Shown here piece by piece: positions 1-12,530 of a stretch of DNA of 64,000 nucleotides; the stretch's first letter is position 1, and the number at the start of each line of letters is the position of its first letter. The stretch is from Symsagittifera roscoffensis (Eukaryota > Xenacoelomorpha > Acoela > Convolutidae): NCBI RefSeq assembly GCF_963678635.1, contig NC_087064.1, positions 25,214,189-25,278,188 of the forward strand, in the 5' to 3' direction. The notes beneath the pieces were generated by a model. The model saw nothing but the letters and a program-made list of their open reading frames with translations. It searched no databases and was not told the origin of the DNA. The position numbers and the translations under genes were made by a program.

Positions 1-823
1 ATTTTTTGACGAGAAAATCAATCTGAAATTTGAAACCTATTTTGCGTCCAAGTCTTTTTTGCACATCATCAGTTTATATTCTTGTATTATCTACTCCCAT
101 GATTTTTGTCCTTTTGATATTTGTTTTTATTCTTTGGTCCAGTTTCAGAGTTCTGGAACCCGAAAAAAACCACAATTGTACTTTGAATGAAGCTTATGGA
201 AAATCGATATGGTTTTTTTACCAATTGATTTCAAAGATATCTGATGAGTTTTTTTTGGATGGTTTGATTTTTTCAGCCGATTCGTGTCCTATATGATAAA
301 AAAATTGATCAAAATCTTTTTGGCTTAGATAAGCTGATTTTTTTTCACGCGAGTATTCTCTTAAAGTACTGAAAAAAAGTTCTTGTTTTGTTTTGTATCA
401 CTTTGAAACTTGTTTTGGTAAAAAGGTTTTCGTTACTTGACTATCAGTTTTTGTAAAGCATTTCAAGTTTTTGCGATTTTCGCTTCATGATTGTCACTTC
501 CTGACCTATTGCAATTTGCATATTATTTTAGTTTTTTGCCAATCATGTTTTAGATTTTATTTTCTATCCAAGTTTTTTTTTGATTGTCTCTCATTTTAGT
601 TGGGATCAAATGGCTAATGTTTTTTTGTAGTTATCTGATGAAAGAAATGAAAACGGTCAATGCAATTCAAGTTTTCAATTTCTTCGTCGTGCTTTTGTAA
701 TTCATGCAGACTTTAAAAATAACTTTTCCAGAAAAATTTCTGTCTTCTAATGTGTTCCAAATTTATAAATGTTTGCTCGCGAAATTTTATCAGGAGACGC
801 TATTCATTTTCTGTTTCTTTCAG
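1..823. other. AT-rich sequence without recognisable gene
   Basis: Low-complexity T-rich sequence on the plus strand with scattered A/T runs. The open stretch at 30-296 is rich in Phe, Leu and Ser codons, as expected from T-rich noncoding DNA. If the exon proposed at 824-968 is real, the end of this stretch is its upstream intron. Confidence 0.6.
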
Positions 824-968
824 GTACGTAATTTCTGTTGTATGGTCCGGAATCAATAAATACGGCACCTTAACAGTTTTAGCAGAGTTGGAGTATAACC
901 CATCTATGCAAGTTTTTGAACTATTTGTTTGGCGAGTTGATACTGAATTTTTTGACAATTTAGAATAA
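824..968 (+). CDS. Possible C-terminal exon of an unrecognised gene
   Basis: A textbook acceptor (CTGTTTCTTTCAG, ending at 823) precedes 145 nt that are open in one frame. The first base completes a split codon, followed by 47 codons and a TAA stop at 966-968. The peptide starts YVISVVWSGINKYGT and ends VDTEFFDNLE. It has a balanced, protein-like composition, unlike the Phe/Leu/Ser/Lys-rich noise around it. An AATAAA hexamer overlaps the stop codon, so the transcript would have almost no 3' UTR. Earlier exons would lie left of the window. I recognise no family. The alternating hydrophobic pattern could be a beta-strand domain, but that is only inference. It could also be a chance open stretch behind a chance acceptor. 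Confidence 0.33.
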
Positions 969-3900
969 AAGCATCAAGACAATCCTCGCATGCATTTTTT
1001 TGGGGGTTTGAAATGGTCATTATTGAAGTATCCACAACAAACATGTTTATTATCTGAACCTGGATATTTTCCATGCAAAAAAATTTCCAAACTCTTCATT
1101 GAACAAGTCAATTTTATGCCAGGACTCAATTAAACTACCTTAAAAAACGAACAGCCTTTTCCAGTTAGTTTTCATAGTCAAAAAGTGATACTGAGATGAG
1201 AAACCACTAGTGCGCTGAAAACAAAGAACCAAGAAGCCAACTCCACCACCTCCAATGTATTCTTTGTTTTTCTACTAGTTGACAGTTTGGTAGGGTCAAG
1301 CATTCTTTTTTTTGTACAACAAAAATAAATATCGTCGACTTCAGTTAGAAAAGTCGCCTCTGACCATTTACGGTGTATTGCCTAAGCATAATATGTTTGT
1401 GAAGTGTTACAATTCATATCATATCAGGCTTGTTAACCCTCAACCTGTTTTGTATTAACATTTCAATTTTTTTCTCGGCATGGCTTTTTTTGATGATAAT
1501 TTTTTCAAGCAAAACAAAAAAAAAGAGAACCAGGGCTATAACCTCCTGTTTGTTTTTTTGATTTCATTGTAATTTTTTAAAATAATATTGCAAAAAATAC
1601 TAAATTTTTCTATTAAGTCAAATTTTGAGCATTTAAATGAAACTATTTTTAAACCAGCGGCCATAATTTTTTCAATTTTAGCAACCACATTTTTTCAATT
1701 TCAATTTCTGTGCTTTTCTAAAACACAATAGCGATCTCGTTAGAGAAAATTTGATTTTATGCAGCCAAATTTTAATTAAGAGTCACGCTAGTTTTGAATC
1801 TTTTCAAACACTTTGACGGCTCTAATTTCATTTTGCTTTCTAAATTTTACAAAGTAAATATTTTTTGTTAGCAGAATTAACATTCATGATTTCTCATATT
1901 CGAGGCTGAAACTTTTTTTTGCAAAAAAAAGAAAAACTGCTGAATAAGAGCCCCAAAACGCAAGAAAGGAAAAATCAAAGAAACTGCAGAATTATGACCT
2001 GAATAATAATCACCTTCAAAAAAGTCAGTACTGAAATATATAAATGGAAATTAGATGGAAAATTACGTTATCTTCGTTGATGAAACTCATTTCGTTGTCT
2101 CAATTCAGTTTCGAATTAGTATTTGGGCGCAGAAATTGGGTTAATTCACCCTGCGCTCCAAAGCTATGCGTAATTTATTCCAGTAAATTGAAAAACTTCC
2201 AATGTTTAAGCCTGCAATACTTTTGAACAATGATCGCTGCTCAAGTACTTTTTACATTTGGGCTCAGAAAAAATTGTCCTAAATTATGCGACTTTGTTTG
2301 AAACAATTGACCCATCCGATAGCAGTGAGCTTGCCAGCTCGCCGGTGTAAACAACCAGACTGGTTCTAAAATCTGATTTCAGGTTACGTGGCTCAGGAAA
2401 GGAAATTTGGCGTGTGGTGATTTGTTCCGCACAATTTTCAGTATGTCAAAAAATCTGTTGTTGTTACAAGTTCCATCAAACAATTCTCAGCTCACATAAA
2501 TTACAAAAATTTTAGATAGTGCATTCAAGCAACAACCCTAACATATTTTTTCACATTCACCAGCCTTCGATTGAAATTGAAAGACCTGACCAATAAATCT
2601 CTCAAAAATTGACTGCCAGTTTTTTACAGACAAGTTTTGCTGACATAGTGCTTCAACAGTACGTGCTGTCGAATCATTTTGCTCACAAAAAGAATGTACT
2701 TGAAGTCCACAAAAAACTTGAAGTCCATCAAAAGAAGGTTCAACCTCCCAAAGAAACAAACTAAATTGAAATATCAGTTTAAAATAGGCCATAAAAAGGA
2801 TTTACGACGGAAGTTGTCAATAAGAAACATTTTTTTCTTTTAAACAAAAACTTACTCAAAATTATATAAAAACGATAACTCTTGACAGATGTCTGGAGAC
2901 TTTGATTCAAATCTCGAATCATCTAAAGCTCTTTGAAAGATTTTATGAAAAAATAAAATTCGCTTGGTGCGATGCAGAGCCATCATAAAGGTTTTTTGGG
3001 ACTGTTTAAAAAATTCAAATATCAAAATTTACAAAACACTCTTCACTATCATTCATAAATCTTCAAGATTTTTCAAGATCTTGGCAAGAGTTTCAAAATG
3101 ACTGGAGCTGGAGGTCAAGTTCAAGTGTAGTAGCAATTGGAAATCGTTTCGCCACTAATTCTAATTTCAAAAAAGTTGTCTTACTGACTAGAACAATTGG
3201 TCTCAAATTTTTTTTCGATTTCAGATAATACTTACAAAATCTGTGACACTGAACTCAAAAATGTTTGACGGCCAATTCAATTCTACTGCAATTTTTAAAA
3301 TGATTCAGCCAAATTGACTCCAATTCTTTTAGTTTTTACCTTTAGTAATATCGATAACCGCAAAAACAAGTTTTATGAACGTTTTCCTGGCTTTAAATGT
3401 CTTTTCATTTGAATCATTGTGGCCGGATCATTCGGTGCTTCATACACAGCTATCGTCTAATTTGTATCTATTAGATTGGAGTCTAGCAAAGATTTTGCGG
3501 CTCGAATCTGTCAATTTACATATCCAGTAGAGTACTTATAACTGTTTCATGCTCACGTGACCCTAGGGCGTTTTTCAGAACATTTCAGAACACATCTTTT
3601 CAGAACACTCAGAGTTTAAACTTACACCTGCTTTTAAAATTTAAATTAAGATTCAAAATTGAGTAAAGTTCAAATTAAGATTTGTATGATCACCTTCGAA
3701 CTTCAGCAAAAACAATACAGATGAAAACTGATATGTTGCGACAAGTCTGATCCTTGCGTTTTTTGGAAAATACTCTTGGGGACGTCTGAACATCGATCGA
3801 TCGCATTTTGCTGAAACGCTTTGGGTGTTTTTTTTCATTTCTCATTCGGCAACAAAGAAATTGAGCTTATTTTGAGCGTCTTTAAAGCATGTTTTCTCTT

Positions 3901-4148
3901 TTATGGGGTGCCAACAAATCGATAACACTTAAAAAAGAACTACGAAGAACTATTGACAATTTAAGATGTGATTTAATTGAAGATTTAATAGTGACATTCA
4001 TAGAACTTATTGCTGAATAGAATACAGAACTCTGAATATTGCTGAATATAATAGAAGAAAAAAGTTTGAACAACTAAAAAATCACGTTTTTTATGCCAAG
4101 CTGACATACCTCAAACATGGATTTTCCGCAAACATTGGTTGGTGTCTA
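969..4148. other. AT-rich sequence, nothing recognisable
   Basis: No convincing coding segment, RNA gene or clear repeat was seen. Open stretches at 2044-2226 (+), 2538-2792 (-), 3653-3838 (-) and 3882-4073 (-) have noise-like composition and no splice-site context. Confidence 0.55.
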
Positions 4149-4246
4149 CTAAAAAGCGTACGAGGAGGATAGGCACGGTAGGGGCGGGAATTGGTTGCTC
4201 TCAGAAGTCAGTTCATGTTCAGCTTGAAGGGCTATGATTTTGTTTT
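4149..4246 (-). CDS. Weak candidate terminal exon
   Basis: A short G+C-richer island in AT-rich DNA. On the minus strand, an AG acceptor (read from TGGCTCAG) is followed by 98 nt open to a TAG stop at 4149-4151. The peptide runs from NKIIALQAEHELTSESNQ to PLPCLSSSYAF. The plus strand is also open over part of the island, with a stretch including YEEDRHGRGGNW, so strand and coding status are unresolved. No partner exon is visible. Confidence 0.18.
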
Positions 4247-4424
4247 CTGAGCCACGTGGAACAGCTAGATCTTAAATCTATATTCGTCTGGCTAGTTCAT
4301 TAACACATTATTTTTCCAATTTTCGGAGAAAGTGACCGGTGTTTTTTTCTCCCTATAGAATTTCGATTTTATAACTTATACCCTTTGAATAATTTTGTTG
4401 TCCTGAGCTCAAACTTAAAACCTG

Positions 4425-5885
4425 TGATCAGTTTTCGTAACGTTATTGTCCCGAATTTCGTAACGAAAATAACGGAATATTTGTGCTCGGGGTTGGGTTT
4501 TTTTTTCTTCAGACAAATTTCGACTTTTTATCTAGCCATTTTTAAAATATCATTCGAAAGCTATTGTTGTCTTGAGCTTGAATTTGAAAAGATATTTTAC
4601 CTGTGATAATTTTTCGTAAAGTTATGGGGGTTTAAAGATTGTCATTTTGGGACAATTAACGCGCGATAAATTTCGCGCTATTAACGCGTGAGCGAGATTT
4701 AATCCGTCTTAAAAATCGTTCCAAATTGGTTCAAGGAAGCTTATATGCCATAATTGGTTTGTTAAAAGGCGCAAAATCTATCACGCTGTACTTAATATGA
4801 CGTGTGGGGTGATGTTTTTACATAAAATCTCAAAATTTTTCAAAAGATTTTTTTTATTTTTTTTTATTACATTGAAATATTTCATCTTAATAATGCTCCA
4901 TAGACCTTAAAAGGCAGTCTGAACTTTCAGGGCTTCGCCCTGATACGAGCAGTCTTGTTACTTTATATGGCGTGTGGGGGATGTTATTACTGCTCCATAG
5001 ACCTTAAAAGGCAATCGGAACATTCAGGGCTTCGCCTTTATACGAGCTTGTTGAAATATAATGATTGCCAGTTTTGCCAATTTGGGACAATTAGGGCGCG
5101 ATACACTTCAGGCTAATAACGCGTAAGCAGAGGTTTAATCCGAGTTAAAAATTGTTCCAAATTGAATTGCGGCATGCTATTTGGACTAATTAATAGTTTG
5201 CTATATGTGAAATAACTCTTTTGTACTTATATAGCGTATGGGGAGATGGTTTTCAAAAAAACTTTTAAGCTTTTATTTCTAAAGTTTTTCATCATTACGA
5301 GACCAAACAGTGAATTGTGAGCGGATTCCGCAACAAGGACACTCCCTTTGTTCTTCTTTTGTTCTTTTTTGTTCTTGATCGTCTCGACAATTTTTTCTCA
5401 GAGGCGAAGCTTCGCTTGGCAAAAACTAGCTAGAACGAAAAAAAGCAGCTCTCGAAAGTGCAATAAGAAAAAAAACCAGGCTGCTCGGATCAGGGCAAAG
5501 CTTTGAATATTCCGACTGCCTCTTAAGGTCTATGGCGCGGTAATAACAAGATAAATTAAATTTAAAAAAAATGAAAAAAAGAATTGAGATTTTTTGTAAA
5601 AATCATCTCACACGCAATATAAAGTACAAAGTGATAGGTTTAGCTCCTAGTAACAAATCATTTATTGCAAATAAGCTTCCTTACGATCACAGTTGAAATA
5701 ATTTTTCAAATTTAAGCTCAAGACCTTTAAAACTTTGAATGATATCCGTCAAAAAATAGATAGTTAATAATTCAAAATTTATCCGAAGAAAAAAAAACCA
5801 TCCCGAGCACAAATATCTCGTTACTTTCGTTACGAAAGTCGGAACAATAAGCCTCAAATTAGTAAAAATTCGGTTAGGTCTAGGA
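4425..5885. repeat. Foldback-type element with inverted arms and internal cassettes
   Basis: The plus-strand segment 4440-4600 (containing TTTCGTAACGAAAATAACG and TTTGTGCTCGG) recurs inverted at about 5700-5860. The segment 4735-4955 (AAGCTTAT... to the CATAGACCTTAAAAGGCAG module) recurs inverted at about 5480-5685. Inside, a module with GGGACAATTA and a TTTAATCCG tail appears twice in direct orientation (about 4655-4720 and 5085-5150). The CATAGACCTTAAAAGGCA module appears at about 4900-4955, 4990-5045 and inverted at 5480-5540, each with a GGGCTTCGCC-type hairpin or a variant of it. No coding capacity was seen. This is the architecture of a foldback or long-TIR non-autonomous DNA transposon. 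Exact ends and target duplications could not be set by eye. Confidence 0.6.
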
Positions 5886-5957
5886 TTCGATCTGCGACCT
5901 ACTGCAATATAGAAACTTTGAATCACGCACTAGCCACTCAGCCACGCACGCTTAACC
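5879..5957 (-). repeat. tRNA-Leu-like pseudogene or SINE head
   Basis: On the minus strand an A-box-like TGGCTGAGTGG is followed about 51 nt later by a B-box-like GATCGAATCC. That spacing suits a type II (Leu/Ser) tRNA with a long variable arm. A CAA anticodon would sit in TTCAAAG, but the anticodon stem is poorly paired, so this is not a functional tRNA. It lies just outside the right arm of the foldback element. Confidence 0.45.
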
Positions 5958-5959
5958 AC

Positions 5960-8105
5960 CGACAAACACTAGTCACGAATAAAGCAGCTACAAATGCTAA
6001 TAAATTACCAAACATTTCAGCAAAAGTGCCACCAAATACCAATAGAGAAAATTTTGCAGGTATTAATTTAGAATATAGTAAACTGAAGGCATCCACAATA
6101 AGTTTACATGTAACAAATCGCAAAGCGTAAATTCTCTTCTATAAAATATGCTTTTCAAAAAATAGTGAGAGTTATTGATTAGAAAACTTCTAAAATCAAG
6201 ATTTCATGATTGTTATGTTGTTTGAAACAAATAGCTTCTTTGGTTCAATTGATGAAATGAAAATGCACTATCTGTGTTAACTTATTACTATTCGAATCTC
6301 GAAGGACAAGCTATAAAAAAGCTGTATAGGTGACCCAATAATGGCACCATTATTTGCAACTTAGTTTAGAAAAAAAAGGTTTGTAATAATACACTAAGCT
6401 GACGTTAGTGTGAACACGTTTAAAGACTTGTCTGTGAAATTCAGTAACATACAGGGACAAAATTGTGCGCCTTTCATGTGCAGTTTGATTTGGCCTCCTA
6501 ATGAATTGAGGGTTTTGCTATCTTGTTTTGGACAGCGTTGATCTATATCTTTGACTTTTTTAGTAATCAAATCAAACTTTTTCTGTATTTTACGAAATCA
6601 TTTTCTAATTTTTTGTTCTGAAGTTATTCAGTAACGAGATATACTTCAAACAGGTTTTTATCAATTCTTTCGGTGTTTCGTTAGAAATTTCTGTATGAAC
6701 TTTGTCCTGTTAACTTTTTGATCCCATGGTATGGAGTTTTCTGTAGTAACGATAAAAAAATTGGATCATACTGGAATGAAAAGAAAATTGTAGCTACTTA
6801 ACATTTGAAAAAAAGTGATGCACTTGTCTTTTTGGAACCAATTTATTGCTACGCGTATTCCAGTGGTTACTTTTGTGTAACCTTGATCAATTTTACAGTG
6901 TAGTATTTATCCTTTGTACAAAAGTGTTTCGCTTTTTATAGCTCTCGTTATTCTTTTTCATCTAAATTTAATTTCCAAACTTCAAAAATTTTTTAATTAC
7001 AGATACCCAAAAGCAGTAGAAAGAAGTAAATTTGTTAACTTAACACAGATGTTTAAAATTGATATAAGTTTACAAATCAACAAACAACATTAAGTCTATC
7101 TAGGCTGGCTTCTAAACAACATTAGAATTATTATTAAAAAAGTTAAATATAAGAGTTATAATTACATATATGATTTAAAAATTCCAATTTTTTTGTTAAC
7201 CGGTAAATGTTCTTTTACATGTACTAAGCATTTAATAATTTCGGTTTTATTATTTAACTTTTTTTGAGCATTCTCCAAACTTTAGGCAACCCAATCCATT
7301 TCTTGGCATAAAAATCGAAAAAAAACTTTGATGAATAATTGCCATAACCCTGTCCAGAACTCTTTTTTCCACCCAATTTTTATGTTTTTGCATGATTATT
7401 TTTCAGCAATAGAAAACTCTGATGAATAATGTCCATAATAATGTCCAGTACTCACTTTTTTCCACTCAATGTTTATCAAAAATTTATAACTTTGCTTGAA
7501 TATTTTTTTATTTTTTCAGTTGAAAGATTTAATTTCTTAGAGAACAGATCACAACTTCTCGGCAAACAAATTTTTGTTATGAATAAATAACTCTGCGGGA
7601 AACATTTTGTTTTTCAAAGCAGATCACCACATTTTTCAAACTTTTTTCTCAAGAGTTAACTTTGATTAGCCAATGGGGTGTTATAGTGATCTAATCTTTA
7701 AGCAAAACTTGCCTTTTAAACGCGTTTTGATTTCTTATACATGCCCCAGAAAAATTGGATTTTTCATGATTTGATGATCATATTCTGACATGTAGGTGGC
7801 AACTTTTGCTGGTCGATGAAATCAAAAATTTGATTTTAATAGAGAGGCGAATTGGAGAATTAACATAAATTTTAAAAAACATAAATCAAAAAAAATTAAA
7901 TGCTGAAAAAACTTGGTGAGTCTGTTGGTGTTTTGATAATGAATGAATTTGCAACAATGATGCGGGTACCAATCAATTTTCCCAAAAAGATTACATTTCT
8001 TTTGCAAAACTTCAGGGGTCGCCGCTTCTGCAGCAACAAGTATTGCAACCGGTTCTTTCAATTAAATTTTTCATTTAAGATTTGATTGAGCAAATTTTAA
8101 GAAAA
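5960..8105. other. AT-rich sequence with one local duplication
   Basis: Nothing gene-like. The overlapping open stretches on both strands at 5918-6130 and 7822-8085 are not supported by splice sites or recognisable motifs. The only clear structure is the diverged duplication listed at 7316-7480. Confidence 0.5.
7316..7480. repeat. Diverged tandem duplication, about 94-bp period
   Basis: A segment beginning at about 7322 (ACTTTGATGAATAATTGCC ... GTCCAGAACTC ... CCACCCAAT) is repeated from about 7416 (ACTCTGATGAATAATGTCC ... GTCCAGTACTC ... CCACTCAAT). Confidence 0.7.
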
Positions 8106-8109
8106 CTCA

Positions 8110-9230
8110 AAAAGTTTCTAAAAAATAAACCAAAAGTTCTATAAAAAGGTCAAAAAAATTTCCAAAGTCCATAACTTTGTTCTGCAAAAAGCAAGTTGTG
8201 GCCGCTTAAGCTGAGAAGATTCACAAAACTAGGTTTCTCGATTGAGCACAACTTGTAAATTGGCACGGTAGTTTTCGCGTTAAGTCAAAAAGTTTTCGAA
8301 CTGTCAGAGTTTCACAACTTTCACTTGTTCGAAGGCCAAAACTTCTTTTTTAAACAGACTGGGCATAACCGTTTATAAACTGGGCATATCTGATATTAAA
8401 ACTATGATATCGGATTTGGCAGGATAGTTTGCGAGAAAAGTTCAGAGTACAGTCAACAAATTACATACATGATATTTCCGAAAATCATAGTTTTTGTATG
8501 AGAACTGTAATTTCGATTAAACCAAAAATCTCAGAGTTCTAAGGGTAGTTCTCGAGAAAAGTCGGAAACTTTAGGGGCCATCAAAATTTTAGGGGCCATA
8601 ACTTGTGGTGTCAGAAAAATGTAGCTGTAGTTGCATAAGCAAATGAGCTTCTCACACCCGTTCTTTGAATTGAACCAGAAATCTCCGATATGGTAGGGTA
8701 ATTTTCAGGAATAAAACAGTCAAAATATCAAAAATTTGACTTTTCTGTAGGGGAAAACTTTCTGTGTAAAAAACATAGTGAGTGGCCGCTAGTCCAGTTG
8801 AGCTTCTCACCACCCGTTATTTCCAATGAATCGGCAAAAGCAGACTTGAGAGGTTAGTTTTCGAGAAAAGAATTAAGGTTCATAAAACTAATGATGTAAA
8901 AAAAAATTTGGGCGATGCCGCCTATGCAGAAAACTTTTCAAAACCGGTCTTTTTATTGAAACCAAAAAGCCAGATTTGAGAAGGGTAGTTTTTTTTTTTT
9001 GGAGAAAGAGAAAAAAATCAAAATAATGCGGGAAATATTTCCCCACACTTTTTCGGAGGCTGCAGACCGCGGGGTCAAGTTTAAAGAGACTCCAGGGGAG
9101 TATGCAGGTTCACAGAGAAGTACGCGGTCTTTCAATTGATACCACTTTTTTTTCAAAATCAGTAGAGGTTTCTGCGAAAGACTAAAATTGCTCAACAAAA
9201 AAAACTCAACAAACCGATTCGTGCACAAAC
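8110..9230. repeat. Single diverged copy of the 2-kb array unit
   Basis: Read in order, this segment aligns with about half of the unit that is tandemly repeated from 24,478 onward. It shows the AAGCAAGTTGTGGCCG module, ACTGGGCATA, a GATTTGGCAGGATAGTTT module, the GGGTAGTTCTCGA module, a TTGAACCAGAAATCTC..GATATGG module, and finally the AAAGAGACT ... GGTCTTTC ... TTGATACC module. It is clearly older than the array copies. Internally it shows a period of about 155 bp (ACCCGTTCTTTGAATTGAAC near 8656 and ACCCGTTATTTCCAATGAAT near 8812). No coding capacity. Confidence 0.65.
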
Positions 9231-11373
9231 AACCAGCTTGAAAAGCGCGGAAGGGAGTGTTTAAATTGTGTTCCCCTTGAAACGACCCAAAATTAGATCA
9301 TTGAGCCAATGAAAACTAGACCGCAATAACTTTGGCCAAAGAATTTGCTTAGCAAAACAAATAAAAAGAAATATGAAGTCAAGGTAAGTAAAATTACGAA
9401 TTGCAGGAGTAAATCAAACACAAAAAGCAACATAAAAAAAACCCGCACAGCAAAAAAGCCAAAAACGACGATTTGAAGATGTGACAACTAAGGCGACAAC
9501 CGATAAGCAGAAAAATAGTCAGCCGAAAATTCTATTAGAAACATAATATTTCCCGTTTAAAAAAAACAGGTTCTGGTCAGATTCCAACGCAGCGCCTTTG
9601 CCTTACCAAAAAAACTTGAACGTTCGAATTAAAAAAAAATGTATGCCCTTAGAGCTCTTTGAATTTCACAGACAATTTATGATAGAAGCTTTTCTGATAA
9701 AAATTAACCACATTTGAGAATACTGGATCAATAGGTAAAATGATAACTTCCCTGGGAAATCTGATAATTAAATTCCATTTTTAAAATTGGAAGTCGATCA
9801 TGTTTTTGTGACCTTTATTTTTTTGATGTTCGATATTTGAGTTTTCTCTTCTTTTAACAAAGGAAATGAAGTGAAATTTGAACGTAATCAAGTCGAAATG
9901 CGAAAAATCAAAATTGAGCATGAAAAAATTTTAAGATTTTTTCTTTGAAAAATTAACCTATAGCGGATCTGAAACAATAAAAATGAATATAACAGCTACA
10001 TTCAAGGAAAAGAGACCCATTAAAGTATATCAGAACTTAAGACAAAAAAATGAAATTCAAAATTTGGACAGAAAAATTGATGAGACAGAAATAAATTCTG
10101 ACACCAGAAAACAAACGGCCAGAAGATGCGACCTCATAAATCTGATTTTTTCAACATAAAAAAAATGATGAGTTAAACAAAAAACATCTTTATTAGTGCA
10201 AGGATCTAATTTTTATGGTATCATCAGACCTGCCTTTGAAAAGAAATAGCGGCAAACTGAAATCAAATAAAACAAACTTCGAAATAAATCATTGTATTCT
10301 CTTAGCAGTTATTTTCAAATGAGTTGTTTGAACAAGGTCTTATTTTATAGGTTGATCGACTCTTGAAATCCCCCTGGAATAGGTCTTATAAAAATAATGT
10401 TGGTAAACTAAAGAATAAAAGGAATAAACGGGCTATTGAAATTTGAAGCTATTTTTTTCTAACTTTGGACCGACTGAGCGAATTTTTCCTGAAATTCAAA
10501 TTATAAGCCTGTAAAGAAGAGAAGATATCAATCAGGTTCGGAGGTTTGCAATAGCTGATCGTTGCAATATGGAACTTTGCACTACCACTGTTTCACAGCA
10601 CGCAATGAAGTTGAGTTTGATATATGATCTCATTTTCCCTTTTAATTAGAAAAATCTAATTAGTTTTTAAAAAACTTCAAAAACTATCCCAAAAATTTCA
10701 TTCAAGCTAATGGAATCAGCCATAAAAGTAGAAAAAAGATGCATAAGAAACATGATCAAGCTATTTTAAAAAATAAATAATCAAATGATTAAACTGAATT
10801 ACAGCAGAATCACAAAGCTCATAACAAATTTAGCATCATATTATTTACAGTAACAAACAGATTTAAATAAAGCTAGAAACTCAGCCTATATCTGCCATAG
10901 GCATTCGCTGACATGAAGCTGACCCTAATGTCTGGCTATTAAATATGTTTTTTTTGGAAGAAAAACTCAAGCAGATGGCGAATGGAAAGTTAAACTGATT
11001 TGGTTTTTAAATGTGAAACTCAGTTTTTTTTGTACTGTTTCAAAGTAAAATCACCGAAGACCACCACTGGTAGCAAAAGGTGACATTGATCATATAACTG
11101 ATCAAACCAATATATACGAAGCCAAACTTAGTCGTATTTAGTTTGTAAAAATTGCAGGCGACTAGAAGTAAATGCTTTGTTAGGCTACGTATATGAGAGG
11201 AAGCTAATTTTGAGATCATTTGTTCATACATTGGCCCAGTTCGTTTTGCTTAAATCTAGATCAAACAAAAAAAGAATAAACGACATTTTTTGGGGATAAT
11301 TTTAGTATTCAAATTTCGTGAAATGAATAGCAAACTCAGAACATCAATAAATTTCAAACTAAGACTTATTCAA

Positions 11374-11447
11374 ATTGAAGAAAAAACGCGTTTCAAAGAC
11401 CAATATTTTCATTGAAGAAAAAACGCGTTTCAAAGACCAATATTTTC
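11374..11447. repeat. Perfect 37-bp tandem duplication
   Basis: ATTGAAGAAAAAACGCGTTT and the following 17 bases occur twice head to tail (11,374-11,410 and 11,411-11,447) with no visible mismatch, so the duplication is recent. Confidence 0.9.
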
Positions 11448-11858
11448 CCTTTTAACTAGATAATTTCCATCAGCACTGTACTTTACTCTTTCTAACAAAA
11501 GCAAAAAAGATATTTGCAAGACAAGCAATACAAATACATCCTCGAATGATTCAATATTTTATTAATTAATATGAACTTTGAAAAATCAGTTAATGCAACA
11601 ACAAGGTTAATGAAAACATCGCAATTTAAAAAGAATACTCCTCTATAAAAATGCTAACCAAATCATTAATTTCAAAACAAGCCGAAACCGAATAGGAACA
11701 ATAAAAAATTTGGAAGCGGCGTACTAGTTTATTAAAGAAACTGTAGACCACATCCGTATCTTAAACTAAAATAAACTGATTAAAAAAGGACAAAAAATAG
11801 AAAAATTAGTGTTTGAATTTGGTTCTTTTTTTCTTTAAAAAGTTTTCGCACTTTATTA

Positions 11859-12530
11859 TATGAGCAGTTCATCATTTTTACACAGAGACAACGCTGCATT
11901 TTGCCAAAAACAGGAAAAAATCAAATTAAAAGATAAACTTTGAAAGTAAATATTCTGAGAGTTGTTGAATCAAACCTTAAGATTCCGAGCTGTTTGCCAT
12001 AACGACTGCGCCATTCCAACGGTCTTAACTAATGAATACACGCAGAAATGAATGACCGGAAATGATACATCATGAAACAGTCAAAAATATAAACTCAAAG
12101 CACGAATAGCCTGTTGTTGGGCATATAGCACAGAACGTTTCGACCATACTTCTTAAAGAATATAATTTCAAAAAAAAACATCAAAAAAATAGAGGGCGTA
12201 TAAATTAGATGAATGACTGCAAGAATGAGAAGAAATATTCTTGAAACAGTCATTAAGTTTAAGTGTTAAAATGATGTTACAGAGAAGCAAAGCAGAGCTC
12301 AGCGCCACTTGCGCTACCACCTAAATATAGCATCCATGATGTGGCAACTAAGCTGACAAAACAAGCAGACAAACTATAGGCCGACATTTTTTCGAAAAGA
12401 AAGATTTCCTGCTTGAAAAAAAAAACTCGAAGCCAGATGTGAACCTAGGACCTTTGCCGTCCTATGAGCAGTTCATCATCTTTACACAGAGACAACGCTG
12501 CATATTGCCAAAAGCAGGAAAAAAAAAATA
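11859..12530. repeat. Direct repeat pair about 604 bp apart
   Basis: A segment of about 60 bp starting TGAGCAGTTCATCAT and continuing ACACAGAGACAACGCTGC occurs near-identically at about 11,861-11,925 and 12,465-12,528. It marks two copies of the same dispersed element in the same orientation. The surrounding parts of the two copies have diverged much more. Confidence 0.75.
11965..12040 (-). repeat. tRNA-like head of dispersed repeat
   Basis: The minus strand reads an A-box-like TGGCGCAGTCG, then a loop region with GCTCGGAATC, then a B-box-like GGTTTGATTC at tRNA-like spacing. It is downstream (minus sense) of one copy of the dispersed family. It is too decayed to be a working tRNA gene. Confidence 0.4.

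Noticed and set aside
30-296. 88-codon open stretch with a hydrophobic segment
   Set aside because: T-rich DNA produces hydrophobic translations by chance; no coding-like composition or context.
2390-2430. Possible mini-exon after TTTCAG near 2392
   Set aside because: Only about 30 bases and no phase partner or conserved peptide; indistinguishable from chance.
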